Shown: positions 1-9,065 of the stretch, one piece after another
How positions within the stretch are numbered: the stretch's first letter is position 1
Layout: each line of letters opens with the position of its first letter
Source: Planctomycetota bacterium
Lineage (GTDB): Bacteria; Planctomycetota; Phycisphaerae; Sedimentisphaerales; Anaerobacaceae
Reading direction: 5' to 3'
Length of the DNA: 57,407 bases
Assembly: GCA_019456255.1 (NCBI GenBank)
Contig: VRUG01000006.1
Location: 98,072-155,478, forward strand
The notes under the pieces: model-generated
Databases searched by the model: none
What the model was told of the DNA's origin: nothing
Seen by the model: only the letters and a program-made list of their open reading frames with translations
Position numbers and translations under genes: made by a program

Positions 1-710
1 CCCACGCTTAACTCAAATACTCCAACAGAAGCCAAAAGAACAATAAGACTTGATATCCAGACGAGGCCGGGCTTATAGCGTGTAAAATGGCCTATGCCGA
101 TAACGGTACCGGCTACACTTAAAGAAGTAAGCCATGCGCAAATCCAGGGAGTAAAAGAAAACCCCCACTTGATTGGCTCGACCTCAAGAGCGCCTCCGAG
201 TAAACCCCAGTAGATAAGCTGCGGGGCGGTACATAGTGCGATTGCTGTAAAACGGGAGCGAAAGCGAAGGGGTCTGCATGCCGTTGCGATACAGCTTATT
301 AACAGACTTACCGCAAAGCCTGGTAGATTTGCCAAAAAGACAACGGATAATATAAAGGGGATACTGTAACGAAAGCTCATAAGTTGAGAAATCAACAATG
401 GCGTAATGGCCAGCATACCCATTAGTAATCCCAGCACAAGAATTTGCCATGGATACTCAAATATGCTCACTCCTGTTATAGTATAATGCCCCAATCGCCA
501 ATAGCTAAAAGATGTTAGGCTTTGAATCTCGAACGCCCCAAATGTCCCTGTAAGTATTTTTGACCAGAATATACAGCCAGCACCGAAGACCAGAATCCCA
601 AGCAGCCAGCATCTTTGCACATTTTTGTGACTGTAATGAAGCGTAGGCCCTGCAGTCATAAAGGACTTGGTTGCCAACTTTAAACCGTTTTCAGATTGTT
701 TATTACTCAT
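1..710 (-). CDS. Multi-pass membrane protein, N-terminal part (cut by window edge)
   Basis: Reading the minus strand from the ATG at 710 gives an open frame that runs off the window start (about 236 residues), beginning MSNKQSENGLKLATKSFM. The first 45 residues are hydrophilic. At least five hydrophobic segments follow (for example WLLGILVFGAGCIFW and IPFILSVVFLANLPGFAV), so this is an inner-membrane protein with a cytoplasmic-looking N-terminus. I do not recognise the family. No strong Shine-Dalgarno sequence precedes the ATG. It is divergent from the PIN-TRAM gene across a 345-bp spacer. The C-terminus and any catalytic domain lie outside the window. Confidence 0.7.
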   Translation of the reverse strand, partial: MSNKQSENGLKLATKSFMTAGPTLHYSHKNVQRCWLLGILVFGAGCIFWSKILTGTFGAFEIQSLTSFSYWRLGHYTITGVSIFEYPWQILVLGLLMGMLAITPLLISQLMSFRYSIPFILSVVFLANLPGFAVSLLISCIATACRPLRFRSRFTAIALCTAPQLIYWGLLGGALEVEPIKWGFSFTPWICAWLTSLSVAGTVIGIGHFTRYKPGLVWISSLIVLLASVGVFELSV

Positions 711-1055
711 AAGGGTCACTACTGCTTATTACTAATATAATTATTGGCAGCTACGTCAAAATCTATCTCCCAAGAACCCATATATTATAACTGCTGTAAA
801 AGATTTAAGACAGCAAAAACCACAAAGATTAAATCGGCTGTAACTGTAGTTTTTGCAGGCAGTTAGGTCTTCAAGGCCGCCCTGGTCGGCCATGGCAAAG
901 CAGCAGCTCAAAAACGCTATTTAGGTATCATAATACCTGTTGTTGAAAGTAATTAAGAACATAATCTAAACGATTGATACTTATTTAGACGAAAGGTATA
1001 ATAAGTGTCATCATAAATTGAAGATTATTTTATATTTTTTGGGAGGTTCATAATT
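711..1055. other. Divergent intergenic spacer
   Basis: 345 bp between two divergent genes. It holds a good plus-strand promoter at 974-1002 and the Shine-Dalgarno sequence GGGAGG at 1041-1046 for the PIN-TRAM gene. I see no RNA gene or conserved structure in the remainder. Confidence 0.6.
974..1002 (+). promoter_or_regulatory. Sigma70-type promoter of the PIN-TRAM gene
   Basis: A -35 box TTGATA (974-979) and a perfect -10 box TATAAT (997-1002) are separated by exactly 17 bp. Transcription would start near 1009, leaving a leader of about 47 nt before the ATG at 1056. Confidence 0.7.
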
Positions 1056-2162
1056 ATGTTACTTCGTATCTTTAGAGCTGTCTTCATTCTTATCATTTTA
1101 GCTGTTTTGTTTGTCAATGTAAGTTCACCTACAATATCAGGGGGAGAAGATTCAATAAATTTCTGGGTGATAGTCTGGAGTGGTTTGGGGATGGCGACAG
1201 TTGTTTTTCTACTGGATGTGCTTACGCCCAAGAAAAAACTGGCTGCTCTGGCAGGGGTGTTTTTCGGGCTGCTCATTGGTATGTTGATTAGCTGGGCGTT
1301 GGCTCCCGTTGTCGATATGATAACAGCAACGTACAATATTGGTATCAACTCCGAAGCAGTTAATGCTATTAAATGGATGTTGGGTATTTGTATTTGTTAT
1401 CTTACTATCAGCGTTGTGATGCGGACAAAAGATGATGTTCGTTTTGTTATTCCTTATGTTGAATTCGCTAAGCAGACCAAAGGCGCCAGACCACTGGTTC
1501 TCGATACCTCTGCAATTATTGACGGCAGGATTGCCGACCTGTACCGAAGCAAATTGTTTGACGCACCATTGATCGTACCGCGTTTTGTTATCAATGAGTT
1601 GCAGCTTATTTCTGACTCTGCTGATAAACTGAAACGCAATAGAGGAAGAAGGGGGCTCGATATTCTTAACAATATGCAGGAAAATCCTATAATTGATTTG
1701 GAAATCGATGATACACCTGTGCCGGAAACCGGCGATGTTGTAAGTGTTGACCAGAAATTAGTTGTTTTTACTAAAAACTGTGACGGGCGATTGGTAACGA
1801 CAGACTATAATCTTAGTAAAGTTGCGCAGGTTCGCAGCGTTGATGTGTTGAATATAAATGACCTGGCCAATACGCTCAAGACCGTTGCCCTGCCGGGTGA
1901 AAATATGCAGACCCGAATTATAAAGCCCGGTGAAGAATCTGACCAGGGTATCGGTTATCTTGATGACGGCACGATGGTGGTTGTTGAAGGTGCGAGAAAT
2001 AAAATTGGCAAGGACATCTACATTAGTATAACAAGCTCGCTTCAAACATCAGCTGGCAAGATGATTTTCGGTAAGTTCGAGGGCTTTGCTCCAAAGCCAT
2101 CCGGCACCAGCAATCATAATAAAGAGCAACATCTCCAGAGAGCTGTTCCTGATAGGCCATAG
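1056..2162 (+). CDS. PIN and TRAM domain membrane protein (YacL-like)
   Basis: 368 residues. The N-terminus has four hydrophobic helices (about 1-25, 38-55, 62-92 and 105-125). A PIN nuclease domain follows, starting at LVLDTSAIIDGRIADL with the expected acidic residues, and a C-terminal TRAM domain (about 280-345, DQGIGYLDDGTMVVVEGA). This order is that of Bacillus YacL and its homologues, which are membrane-anchored putative RNases. GGGAGG lies 9 nt before the ATG. The last 20 residues are a hydrophilic tail. The gene meets a minus-strand membrane protein gene 6 bp downstream. Family assignment is firm; the RNA substrate is unknown. Confidence 0.9.
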   Translation: MLLRIFRAVFILIILAVLFVNVSSPTISGGEDSINFWVIVWSGLGMATVVFLLDVLTPKKKLAALAGVFFGLLIGMLISWALAPVVDMITATYNIGINSEAVNAIKWMLGICICYLTISVVMRTKDDVRFVIPYVEFAKQTKGARPLVLDTSAIIDGRIADLYRSKLFDAPLIVPRFVINELQLISDSADKLKRNRGRRGLDILNNMQENPIIDLEIDDTPVPETGDVVSVDQKLVVFTKNCDGRLVTTDYNLSKVAQVRSVDVLNINDLANTLKTVALPGENMQTRIIKPGEESDQGIGYLDDGTMVVVEGARNKIGKDIYISITSSLQTSAGKMIFGKFEGFAPKPSGTSNHNKEQHLQRAVPDRP

Positions 2163-2168
2163 TAAAAG

Positions 2169-2867
2169 CTAAGAGGTCCGGGCAAAAAACTGTTTTGATT
2201 TTATAAAACATCTGGCCAGTATTGTTATGCCTATCACTTCTCCTAAGCCAAATAAAGGCCAGGAGAAATATGATTGATAGTCCTGCTCTGTGGCATGCAG
2301 CCCGCCTATACAGAAGGATACTACAACCACCAATATCGCAACTAAAAGGCCGCCCCATTCTGCCCAAGTTACCCTTAGATATTTTGATTGGCTGTCGAGA
2401 TAAAGAATTATCACCGCAAAAGCCAGCATAGTCACAGAAGCCACCACAGGTGCTAATACCGGCGATGCCCAAATAACAGGTATGAAAAACAATATATCCC
2501 AATCCATAATTGCCCCGGGCCAATCAAGAAAGACTTTTAGCCAGATATAATAAAATATGTCCCATACTGCGAATATGGTTAAAAAATATGCTAATCGCTG
2601 GCATTTGTTTCGGCCAAATAACCAACATCCCGTCAAAATCAAAACCAGAGTCGCCGCTTTTCTACCTGTCTCAATTAACAAAAACTTTTTCCATAACGGA
2701 TTTGTGCCGAATTCTAACAAAGGAAAACTAAATCCTTCTGGATAAAAAATTGCTCTAAGATAAACAACTACCGCAGATTCTATGTATGCAAAGGCAATGC
2801 TGAAAATGAAAACAATTGTAAGCCGTTTGATTAGCGTTCCAAGAGGGTTTGGCATCTTCTCGTCCAA
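2169..2867 (-). CDS. Membrane protein of unknown function
   Basis: 232 residues with about six hydrophobic segments (IVFIFSIAFAYIESAVVVYL, ATLVLILTGCWLFG, FLTIFAVWDIFYYIWLKVF and others). The sequence WDIFYYIWLKVFLDWP is aromatic-rich. The start is probably TTG at 2867, one base after the ispG stop, or ATG at 2855; either way it is translationally coupled to ispG. I do not recognise the family, and the position behind ispG does not by itself show a role in isoprenoid synthesis. Confidence 0.75.
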   Translation of the reverse strand: MDEKMPNPLGTLIKRLTIVFIFSIAFAYIESAVVVYLRAIFYPEGFSFPLLEFGTNPLWKKFLLIETGRKAATLVLILTGCWLFGRNKCQRLAYFLTIFAVWDIFYYIWLKVFLDWPGAIMDWDILFFIPVIWASPVLAPVVASVTMLAFAVIILYLDSQSKYLRVTWAEWGGLLVAILVVVVSFCIGGLHATEQDYQSYFSWPLFGLGEVIGITILARCFIKSKQFFARTS

Positions 2868-2868
2868 C

Positions 2869-3945
2869 TTATTTTGTATTGGCTGGTTTTAATTTCTCTA
2901 TTTCTTTTAATAGTACCTTTATTATTTTATCTTCAGGCACTACCGAAATCCTCCGCCCATGTCTGTAGAAATATCCTTTGTTCTTAGCTGCACAAATTGC
3001 CAGGTCAGCATCAGCCGCTTCGCCCGGTCCATTAACTACACAGCCCATCACAGCAATACGTAACGGTTTATTGATATTGATTAACGCTTTTTCAATCTTT
3101 TTGGCTAATTTGATTATATCAATTTGTGCTCTGCCGCACGTCGGGCAAACAATAAGCTCAACTTTCGCACGTCTACAGTAACCAAGTGCGGCTAAAATCT
3201 GCTGAGCTATTTTAACTTCCAAAACACCCTTGCCTGCAATACTGACTCTTACGGTATCGCCGATACCTTCTGCCAGCAAAGTACCTAACGCTACTGATGA
3301 GGGCACGATGGCATCTTCCGGCAGGCCGGCATGAGTTAATCCAAGATGTATCGGATAATCGAAACTTTCAGCTATTCGACGATTTATTTCAATTGTTCTC
3401 ACAGTGTCACTGCTTTTGGCACTGAGTACAAGCTGTCGAAAATCTCTGCTTTCAAAAATCCTGACATATTTTTTCATTTCTCTCAGCATCAAAGCTACCC
3501 GCCCGGAAGCTGACACATCCTGTTTTTTCAAATCACGTATGCTCGCTTCATTGACCCCAACACGGATAGCGATCTTGTGCATTTTTGCGGCATCTATTAT
3601 TCGAAGAATGTCTTTGCGTTTTTTTATATTACCGGGATTGAGTCTGATTTTTGCAGCGCCAGCTTCAATAGCTTCAATCGCACGAGCAGGGCTAAAATGG
3701 ATATCGGCTATCAATGGGACATCGACTTTTTGGACAATTTTCGCGAATGCGGCGGTATCAGCTTTCGTTGGAACCGCTATTCGTACCAGCCCACAGCCTG
3801 CATCAGTGAGTTCTTTTACCTCTTTAACGCACCGTCGAATATCTTCAGTAGGCACCTTTGTCATCGATTGAATGACTATATCTGCCTTTGAGCCCATTTT
3901 TATAGGACCAACATTTACGATTCTGGTTTTTCGCCTTCTAATCAT
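2869..3945 (-). CDS. ispG: 4-hydroxy-3-methylbut-2-en-1-yl diphosphate synthase
   Basis: 358 residues, close to the length of the compact bacterial IspG. It converts 2-C-methyl-D-erythritol 2,4-cyclodiphosphate to HMBPP in the MEP pathway, using a 4Fe-4S cluster. The N-terminal TIM barrel is clear (VNVGPIKMGSKADIVIQSMT, PLIADIHFSPARAIEAIEAG, KIRLNPGNI). The C-terminal iron-sulfur domain has CPTCGR and GCVVNGPGEA, giving the three cluster cysteines. No good Shine-Dalgarno sequence precedes the ATG. A TACAAT hexamer lies about 6 nt upstream of the start, so the transcript may be nearly leaderless. IspD and IspF of the same pathway are encoded elsewhere in the window. Confidence 0.97.
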   Translation of the reverse strand: MIRRRKTRIVNVGPIKMGSKADIVIQSMTKVPTEDIRRCVKEVKELTDAGCGLVRIAVPTKADTAAFAKIVQKVDVPLIADIHFSPARAIEAIEAGAAKIRLNPGNIKKRKDILRIIDAAKMHKIAIRVGVNEASIRDLKKQDVSASGRVALMLREMKKYVRIFESRDFRQLVLSAKSSDTVRTIEINRRIAESFDYPIHLGLTHAGLPEDAIVPSSVALGTLLAEGIGDTVRVSIAGKGVLEVKIAQQILAALGYCRRAKVELIVCPTCGRAQIDIIKLAKKIEKALININKPLRIAVMGCVVNGPGEAADADLAICAAKNKGYFYRHGRRISVVPEDKIIKVLLKEIEKLKPANTK

Positions 3946-4029
3946 GCCTAAATTGTAGCTTGTTTCTGTGATGTGAGCAAACTAAAATATGACCTGTAAT
4001 AAAGCGTGCTGAAAATAGGCAAAAAAAAT

Positions 4030-4058
4030 TTGACGTTTTTTTTCACACCGACTATATT
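4030..4058 (+). promoter_or_regulatory. Sigma70-type promoter of the alpha/beta hydrolase gene
   Basis: TTGACG (4030-4035) and TATATT (4053-4058) are separated by a 17-bp, T-rich spacer. The start would be near 4065, about 50 nt before the ATG at 4117. Confidence 0.55.
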
Positions 4059-4116
4059 ATTGACCGAATAGATATTTTGGCGGGCTAAAACTTAGATACA
4101 AACAGGGCGAGACTAA

Positions 4117-4968
4117 ATGATACTAATAATTATTGAAATTGTTATAGTTCTAATTATCGTCTATTCGATTTTGGGCTGGTCGCTTTTCCTTATGCAGTCG
4201 ACCTTTGTATATAAACCGACCCAGGATATTTATTACACTCCCGAAGAGTTGAGTTTGGATTTCGAGGATGTTGTCTTTAAAACAAAAGATGGCCTGTTGT
4301 TAAATGGCTGGCATGTCCCGGCGGATAATTCCAGGTTTACTGTTTTGTTCTGTCATGGTAACGGCGGTAATATCATGCATCGTCTGGACAGTATTAATTT
4401 CTTCAATAACATGGGATTGAGCTGTTTTATTTTTGATTACAGAGGTTACGGAAAAAGTCAGGGCAGACCTACCGAAGACGGCACCTATCTCGATGCTATG
4501 GCTGCATATAAATGGCTTGTCGAAGAAAAAAACATACCTGCTGAAAATATTATTATCTTCGGTCGGTCCCTGGGTGCGAGTATCGCTGCCAATCTTGCCT
4601 CCAAAGTTAAATCCAGGTCTTTAGTCATAGAGAGTACCTTTACATCATATGTTGATATCGGCAAGAAATTTTATCCCTATATGCCCATTCGCTTGTTTGC
4701 AAAGTTCAAATATAGAACCATTGATTACCTCAAAGAGGTTCACTGTCCCGTAATGATTGTCCATAGTAGAGATGATGAAATTATGCCATTCGAATTTGCT
4801 TTAAAGCTATATCAGGTAGCGAATGAACCGAGCGAATTCATAGAAATTTATGGAAGCCACAACGATGGTTTTATCACGTCAGATGAGATTTATAAAAAAG
4901 CATGGAACAAATGGCTTGAATTTCTAAAAGAACAAGGTGCCAAGTCCTTGGGCCAACAAGCCTCATAA
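4117..4968 (+). CDS. Membrane-anchored alpha/beta hydrolase
   Basis: 283 residues. An N-terminal hydrophobic helix (about 2-25) is followed by an alpha/beta hydrolase domain of the BEM46/serine aminopeptidase S33 type. Visible elements are the oxyanion region FCHGNGGN (79-85), the nucleophile elbow GRSLGAS with Ser151, an acid at DD219-220 in HSRDDEIMPF, and His249 in GSHNDG. The domain probably faces the periplasm or cytoplasm from a single membrane anchor. Its substrate cannot be read from the sequence. The gene converges on lexA with only one base between the stop codons and no obvious terminator. Confidence 0.85.
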   Translation: MILIIIEIVIVLIIVYSILGWSLFLMQSTFVYKPTQDIYYTPEELSLDFEDVVFKTKDGLLLNGWHVPADNSRFTVLFCHGNGGNIMHRLDSINFFNNMGLSCFIFDYRGYGKSQGRPTEDGTYLDAMAAYKWLVEEKNIPAENIIIFGRSLGASIAANLASKVKSRSLVIESTFTSYVDIGKKFYPYMPIRLFAKFKYRTIDYLKEVHCPVMIVHSRDDEIMPFEFALKLYQVANEPSEFIEIYGSHNDGFITSDEIYKKAWNKWLEFLKEQGAKSLGQQAS

Positions 4969-4969
4969 A

Positions 4970-5629
4970 TCAAAACTTCCTTATCAGCCCGACCACAACA
5001 CCTTCAATTCTGCAATTGTCCGAATAAATCGGTTGATATTGTTCATTGGCAGGTTGCAGCCTCGCTCGCCCCTTTTCTTTATAGAATCTTTTTAGCGTTG
5101 CATTTTCGTCGTCAACTATAGCTACTACTAATTCACCGTTATTGGCGACAGAGCTTCGTCGGCAAATCACGTAATCACCGTCGCAGATGTCATCTTCTAT
5201 CATGCTCTGTCCTTTAACTTCCAACGCGAACATTTCATCACCGGTCCCAAACTGATTTGTCAGCGACAGATGCTCTTTGTTTTCTATAGCTTCTATGGGT
5301 TCGCCTGCTGCTATTCGACCAACCAGAGAGATACCTGTTGATGATAAGGGTGCAGCGTTCGAGTGCAGCTGGTTCAAACTGCTAAGCAGTTCTTGCGCTT
5401 TTGAGGTCAACTTCAAAGAGCGAGCCTTGCCCGGGGATGCTGAGAGATGACCTTTTTTTCGCAGTTCGCTTATGTGTTCGAATGCGGTGCTTCGGCTTAT
5501 TTCCAGCTTTGATGCTAATTCGGCTATCGTCGGCGAATAGCATTGACTCATCTCGAAACTGGCTATCGTTTTTAGTAACTGAAGTTGTCGCGGAGTTAAT
5601 TGCTCCCTTTGGTTTGTTGTTAGATGCAT
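4970..5629 (-). CDS. lexA: LexA repressor (SOS response)
   Basis: 219 residues. The N-terminal winged helix-turn-helix (LTPRQLQLLKTIASF through SRSTAFEHISELRKKG) is followed by an S24 peptidase domain. The autocleavage bond Ala108-Gly109 sits in GRIAAGEP, and the catalytic dyad is Ser142 in KGQSMIED and Lys180 in ATLKRFY. All residues needed for RecA-stimulated self-cleavage are present. The start is fixed by an in-frame TGA just before the ATG, with AAAGGA about 12 nt upstream. An overlapping unassigned reading frame covers the upstream 250 bp. A possible operator-like GTTC-N7-GTTA lies at 5969-5983. Confidence 0.95.
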   Translation of the reverse strand: MHLTTNQREQLTPRQLQLLKTIASFEMSQCYSPTIAELASKLEISRSTAFEHISELRKKGHLSASPGKARSLKLTSKAQELLSSLNQLHSNAAPLSSTGISLVGRIAAGEPIEAIENKEHLSLTNQFGTGDEMFALEVKGQSMIEDDICDGDYVICRRSSVANNGELVVAIVDDENATLKRFYKEKGRARLQPANEQYQPIYSDNCRIEGVVVGLIRKF

Positions 5630-5882
5630 ATCTCAATTTTTCCTTTGTAAAGAAAATATGTCTTGTGTTCGTTCGAAGAGATGTCCCCTGCATCGAAATG
5701 CCTTTGGGCTCTGAACCGAGCATTAGTGTAATCACCTCTGCTATTGAACCCAAAACTTTATTCAGACTGTTGGGTTTAGAAGAGATTGGATCCAAAGATT
5801 TTCCTGGCCAGAGCGAAATAAAATCTCCGCCTGGACCAAACCTGCATAGAGGCTCGTTTTGTTCTGCAAATCTGTTTGTCAT
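5382..5882 (-). CDS. Doubtful ORF upstream of and overlapping lexA
   Basis: A 166-codon frame starts at ATG 5882, preceded by AGGAT at suitable spacing. It ends inside lexA in another frame, overlapping it by 248 bp. The first 85 codons lie in otherwise unassigned DNA (MTNRFAEQNEPLCRFGPGG), while the overlapping part must be constrained by lexA. I recognise no domain. It may be a short real gene, or the frame may be fortuitous within a long lexA leader. Confidence 0.2.
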   Translation of the reverse strand: MTNRFAEQNEPLCRFGPGGDFISLWPGKSLDPISSKPNSLNKVLGSIAEVITLMLGSEPKGISMQGTSLRTNTRHIFFTKEKLRYASNNKPKGAINSATTSVTKNDSQFRDESMLFADDSRISIKAGNKPKHRIRTHKRTAKKRSSLSIPGQGSLFEVDLKSARTA

Positions 5883-6166
5883 TTTATTTCATCCTGACTG
5901 TAGCTGTTTGCGTAATAAGTTATGCTCAGTGGCAAACATCTCTATCGACAATAGCTGGGCAAAAACCCTAACAAAAACCGAACAAAAATGGGAAAAACTA
6001 AACTTTTTTTTCACTCATGAGTTGTTTATTTGATAACATCGATAATATGGGACGGTTAGATGGCCATTGAAATACCGATTTTCCATTTGCCTTAAACACC
6101 GATAGTTTTTACAATGACCTTTGTCCTTGAATTTTAGCTCAAAAACGCTGGTTTAGGAGTGATTTT

Positions 6167-7144
6167 ATGATGGATAGGAGTGTTTATAAGTTCCTTTGTC
6201 TGTTGGTGTTATTCTCACTTTGCACTGCTTTGCAGGCTGATATAGTCGTTCTTAAACAGGGGCAGAACCTTACAGGCGAGATACTTGCCGAAAAAGACAC
6301 ACAAATTTATCTCGATATTGGTGTTGCCGTTTTAACAATACCAAAGGATAAGATTTTAAAGTACGAATACACAAAAGATTTCAAGCTTCAAGCCCCTGAT
6401 ACCAAAGATATTACTGATACTGCCAAAGAATTGGTAAATACTGATAAGTTATATAGAACTGCCAGTTTGAAAAAAACAACTATCGAAAAAGCTGTCGACT
6501 TCATCTCTGAGGCAGTTGTAAAGGTCTCGACACCCTCAGGGACAGGTTCCGGCTTTTTCTTCAACGAAGAAGGTTATCTCATTACTAATTATCACGTTAT
6601 TGAGAAAGAAACTAAGATTGAAGTTACCGTTTTTCAAAAAGCAAAAAATGGCTTTGAGAAAAAGAAATTCAAGAAAGTCAAGATCGAGGCCCTTAATCCT
6701 TTTATCGACCTTGCACTGTTAAAAGTCGAGGATCTCGGTGATAAAAAAGTTAAATTCGCATACTTTGGTGACATCGATGATGTCAAGGTTGGTCAGCAGA
6801 CCTTCGCTATCGGAAGCCCACTTGGATTGGAGCGGACAGTTACCGATGGAGTCATCAGCACAAAAAACAGAGCATTCGGAGGCCTGGTCTATATTCAGAC
6901 AAATGCCGATATCAACCCGGGTAATTCCGGCGGCCCGCTCTTTAATCTTGCCGGCGAAGTAATAGGTGTCACCAACATGGGATATGTATTTTTTGGCGGG
7001 CTTGGCTTTGCGATACCAATTGATTACGTAAAGCATTTCATAGAAAACAGGGAAGCCTTCGCGTACGACAAAGATAATCCCAATACAGGCTATAAATATC
7101 TTCAGCCTGACAAAAGACGAAACAGGAAAAAAAGACAACGCTAA
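6167..7144 (+). CDS. Secreted trypsin-like serine protease
   Basis: 325 residues. A signal peptide (about 1-24, ending ALQA) is followed by a short beta-rich region (25-68) and then a trypsin-like S1C domain. The catalytic triad is visible: His143 in TNYHVIEKE, Asp181 in FIDLALLKV and Ser254 in PGNSGGPLF. It resembles the DegP/HtrA protease domain but has no PDZ domain; the protein ends with a very basic tail (DKRRNRKKRQR). It probably acts in the periplasm. AGGAG lies just upstream, and two adjacent ATG codons at 6167 and 6170 could both serve as start. The next gene follows after 52 bp, so the two may be cotranscribed. Confidence 0.88.
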   Translation: MMDRSVYKFLCLLVLFSLCTALQADIVVLKQGQNLTGEILAEKDTQIYLDIGVAVLTIPKDKILKYEYTKDFKLQAPDTKDITDTAKELVNTDKLYRTASLKKTTIEKAVDFISEAVVKVSTPSGTGSGFFFNEEGYLITNYHVIEKETKIEVTVFQKAKNGFEKKKFKKVKIEALNPFIDLALLKVEDLGDKKVKFAYFGDIDDVKVGQQTFAIGSPLGLERTVTDGVISTKNRAFGGLVYIQTNADINPGNSGGPLFNLAGEVIGVTNMGYVFFGGLGFAIPIDYVKHFIENREAFAYDKDNPNTGYKYLQPDKRRNRKKRQR

Positions 7145-7196
7145 AATATTAAAGCAAACCTTTCATTTTTCCCTGTTTATTAATTAAGGAGGTAAG

Positions 7197-9050
7197 ATGG
7201 GGCACAGAGCTAAGATAGTCGCAAGGCCGCTACAGCAAGATATTAGCTTTCGCAAAGTTATTGGCCTGCTTGCATTTTGTTTGCTCATAATTTGCACTTT
7301 TAATACCACTTGCGCTGAAACCTTACCTAAAATTGCTAAGTTACTGCCTGGCGAAACTGTTTTGTTAATAGAAATAGATAATTTCCAGCAACTCGAACAG
7401 CAGTTCAAAAAAACCAGCTTCTACAAGCTTTATAAAGACCCTGCAATGGCAGCGTTTACCAAAAACTTAGAGGCAAAATGGAAAGAGAAGGTCAGCCAAA
7501 ACGATAAAGAGATTTTTTCAGCTCTTTTCAACACCGATGTACTGCCGCAGGGCAGAGTTGCTTTTGCCCTGGTCCTCGATGAAAAGGTTCAGGAGATTGA
7601 CGAACCGCCGGTGTTATTCATATCCCAATGGGGTGAAAATTTAACAAAAATAAAAGAGGCTGTAGAAAAGGTCGTGAAGAAAGCCATTGAGAAGGGGGCC
7701 CATAAAAAAAGCGAAGATTATCGCCGAATTAGCATCGAGACAATAATCAACGAGGACAAAACCAGCTTTAGTTATGCGTTCGTCGATGATACTTTGATTG
7801 GCGGCGTGAATGTTGAAGTTATTAAATTTGTTATTGCACACATCAAAGGTGCCAGCAGCCCAACTCTTGCCGATGATACCGATTATTCCTCTACCATCTC
7901 AGCTGTCGGGCCATACCATGATATAAATTTCTATCTCAATATAAAACAAGTCGTCAAAAAAATAATTGCAGAAGATGCCACTGAAGAAGTCAAAGATTCC
8001 ATGGCAAATCTTGGGCTTGATAATGTCGTTTCTATGGGATGTTCCATTGGTTTGGCCAGGACGCCGAAAAATTCTTATCATGCCAAGCTTATTGTAAAAG
8101 TTGAGGGCACCAAAAAAGGCATCTGCAAAATGCTTGAAACTGAACCGTCGGTTATAAGAGCTCCGCGTTTTATACCCTCCGACACTTCATCGGTGACATT
8201 TTTCAATCTGGATATCAAAAAAGCTTATAGCGAATTGGCCAAGATCATGTCTGGTTTTCCAGCCGAATATGCCTCAATCTTATATATGCCCCTTATACCC
8301 GAAAGCCCGGAGGGTGAGCCCGCTCTATACCTTAGACGCGACATTATAGAATATCTCGGCTCACAGATTATAATTGCCCAAAGCGTCGATAAGCCTGAAT
8401 CTTCAAAATTGCCCACGACCGAGTACATTATTGCTTTGACGATAAATGATTCTCGTGCCCTTGAAAAATCAATGGCTTTTTTGCATGGCAAAATGATGTC
8501 ACCGAATAACCCTGAGGCAAAACGCGAATTTTTAGGCCATACGATGTATCTGTTTGGTCCGGGGGCATTGCCGTTTGCCGGCGGTGGTGCAATTCCTATG
8601 CAGGGCCATGTTGATTCACAAATGCCCAAGCTGGCTTTTACTGTTACTGACACTTACATTATTTTCGGCACCGAAGCTGCTGTCGAAAAAGCTATTCGGA
8701 CACAGAAAAGTGATATATCGGCATCGATAAATTCCGCAAAATGGTTTAATAAAGCCAAAGCAAGTATACCATCGGTTACCGGGCTGGCAGTTTTGGAAGA
8801 TGATGCCGCTTCAACGGAAGCATTTTGGAGTATGATGAAAAAAACCAATAAGGTTCAGGGAAATCAGGCCTTGTCAGCTGTTTCACCAATTCAGATTGAT
8901 TCACTCATAATGGATATGCTTGATTTTTCTCTCCTGCCCGACTTTGACGCGGTTCGTAAATACTTCGGCATTTCTACTTTGTACGGGATTAGCAGAGAAG
9001 ACGGATTCTTCTTCGAATGCAGGGAAATAAATCCGGAAGATAGCGATTAA
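7197..9050 (+). CDS. Large secreted protein, DUF3352-like
   Basis: 617 residues with a long basic N-region and a signal sequence (about 20-41, LLAFCLLIICTFNTTCA). The mature part begins KIAKLLPGETVLLIEIDNF. It resembles planctomycete and cyanobacterial DUF3352-type proteins, in which repeated units compare levels such as LPGDTV..IEI with later segments SVTFFNLDIKKAYSELAKI and LPDFDAVRKYFG. No catalytic motif is visible. A strong GGAGG precedes the ATG at 7197. It follows the secreted protease gene and ends 15 bp from convergent hisG. The family assignment is moderately sure; function is unknown. Confidence 0.75.
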   Translation: MGHRAKIVARPLQQDISFRKVIGLLAFCLLIICTFNTTCAETLPKIAKLLPGETVLLIEIDNFQQLEQQFKKTSFYKLYKDPAMAAFTKNLEAKWKEKVSQNDKEIFSALFNTDVLPQGRVAFALVLDEKVQEIDEPPVLFISQWGENLTKIKEAVEKVVKKAIEKGAHKKSEDYRRISIETIINEDKTSFSYAFVDDTLIGGVNVEVIKFVIAHIKGASSPTLADDTDYSSTISAVGPYHDINFYLNIKQVVKKIIAEDATEEVKDSMANLGLDNVVSMGCSIGLARTPKNSYHAKLIVKVEGTKKGICKMLETEPSVIRAPRFIPSDTSSVTFFNLDIKKAYSELAKIMSGFPAEYASILYMPLIPESPEGEPALYLRRDIIEYLGSQIIIAQSVDKPESSKLPTTEYIIALTINDSRALEKSMAFLHGKMMSPNNPEAKREFLGHTMYLFGPGALPFAGGGAIPMQGHVDSQMPKLAFTVTDTYIIFGTEAAVEKAIRTQKSDISASINSAKWFNKAKASIPSVTGLAVLEDDAASTEAFWSMMKKTNKVQGNQALSAVSPIQIDSLIMDMLDFSLLPDFDAVRKYFGISTLYGISREDGFFFECREINPEDSD

Positions 9051-9065
9051 ATTTGACGCTTCGTT

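Noticed and set aside
184..450. 88-codon minus-strand frame starting MANSCAGITNG
   Set aside because: It lies in another frame of the membrane protein gene that is open from 710 to the window edge; that frame has clean hydrophobic helices throughout.
904..6152. Shared 14-mer AGCTCAAAAACGCT upstream of two genes (about 904 and 6137)
   Set aside because: Several chance 14-mer matches are expected in 57 kb, and position relative to the starts differs.
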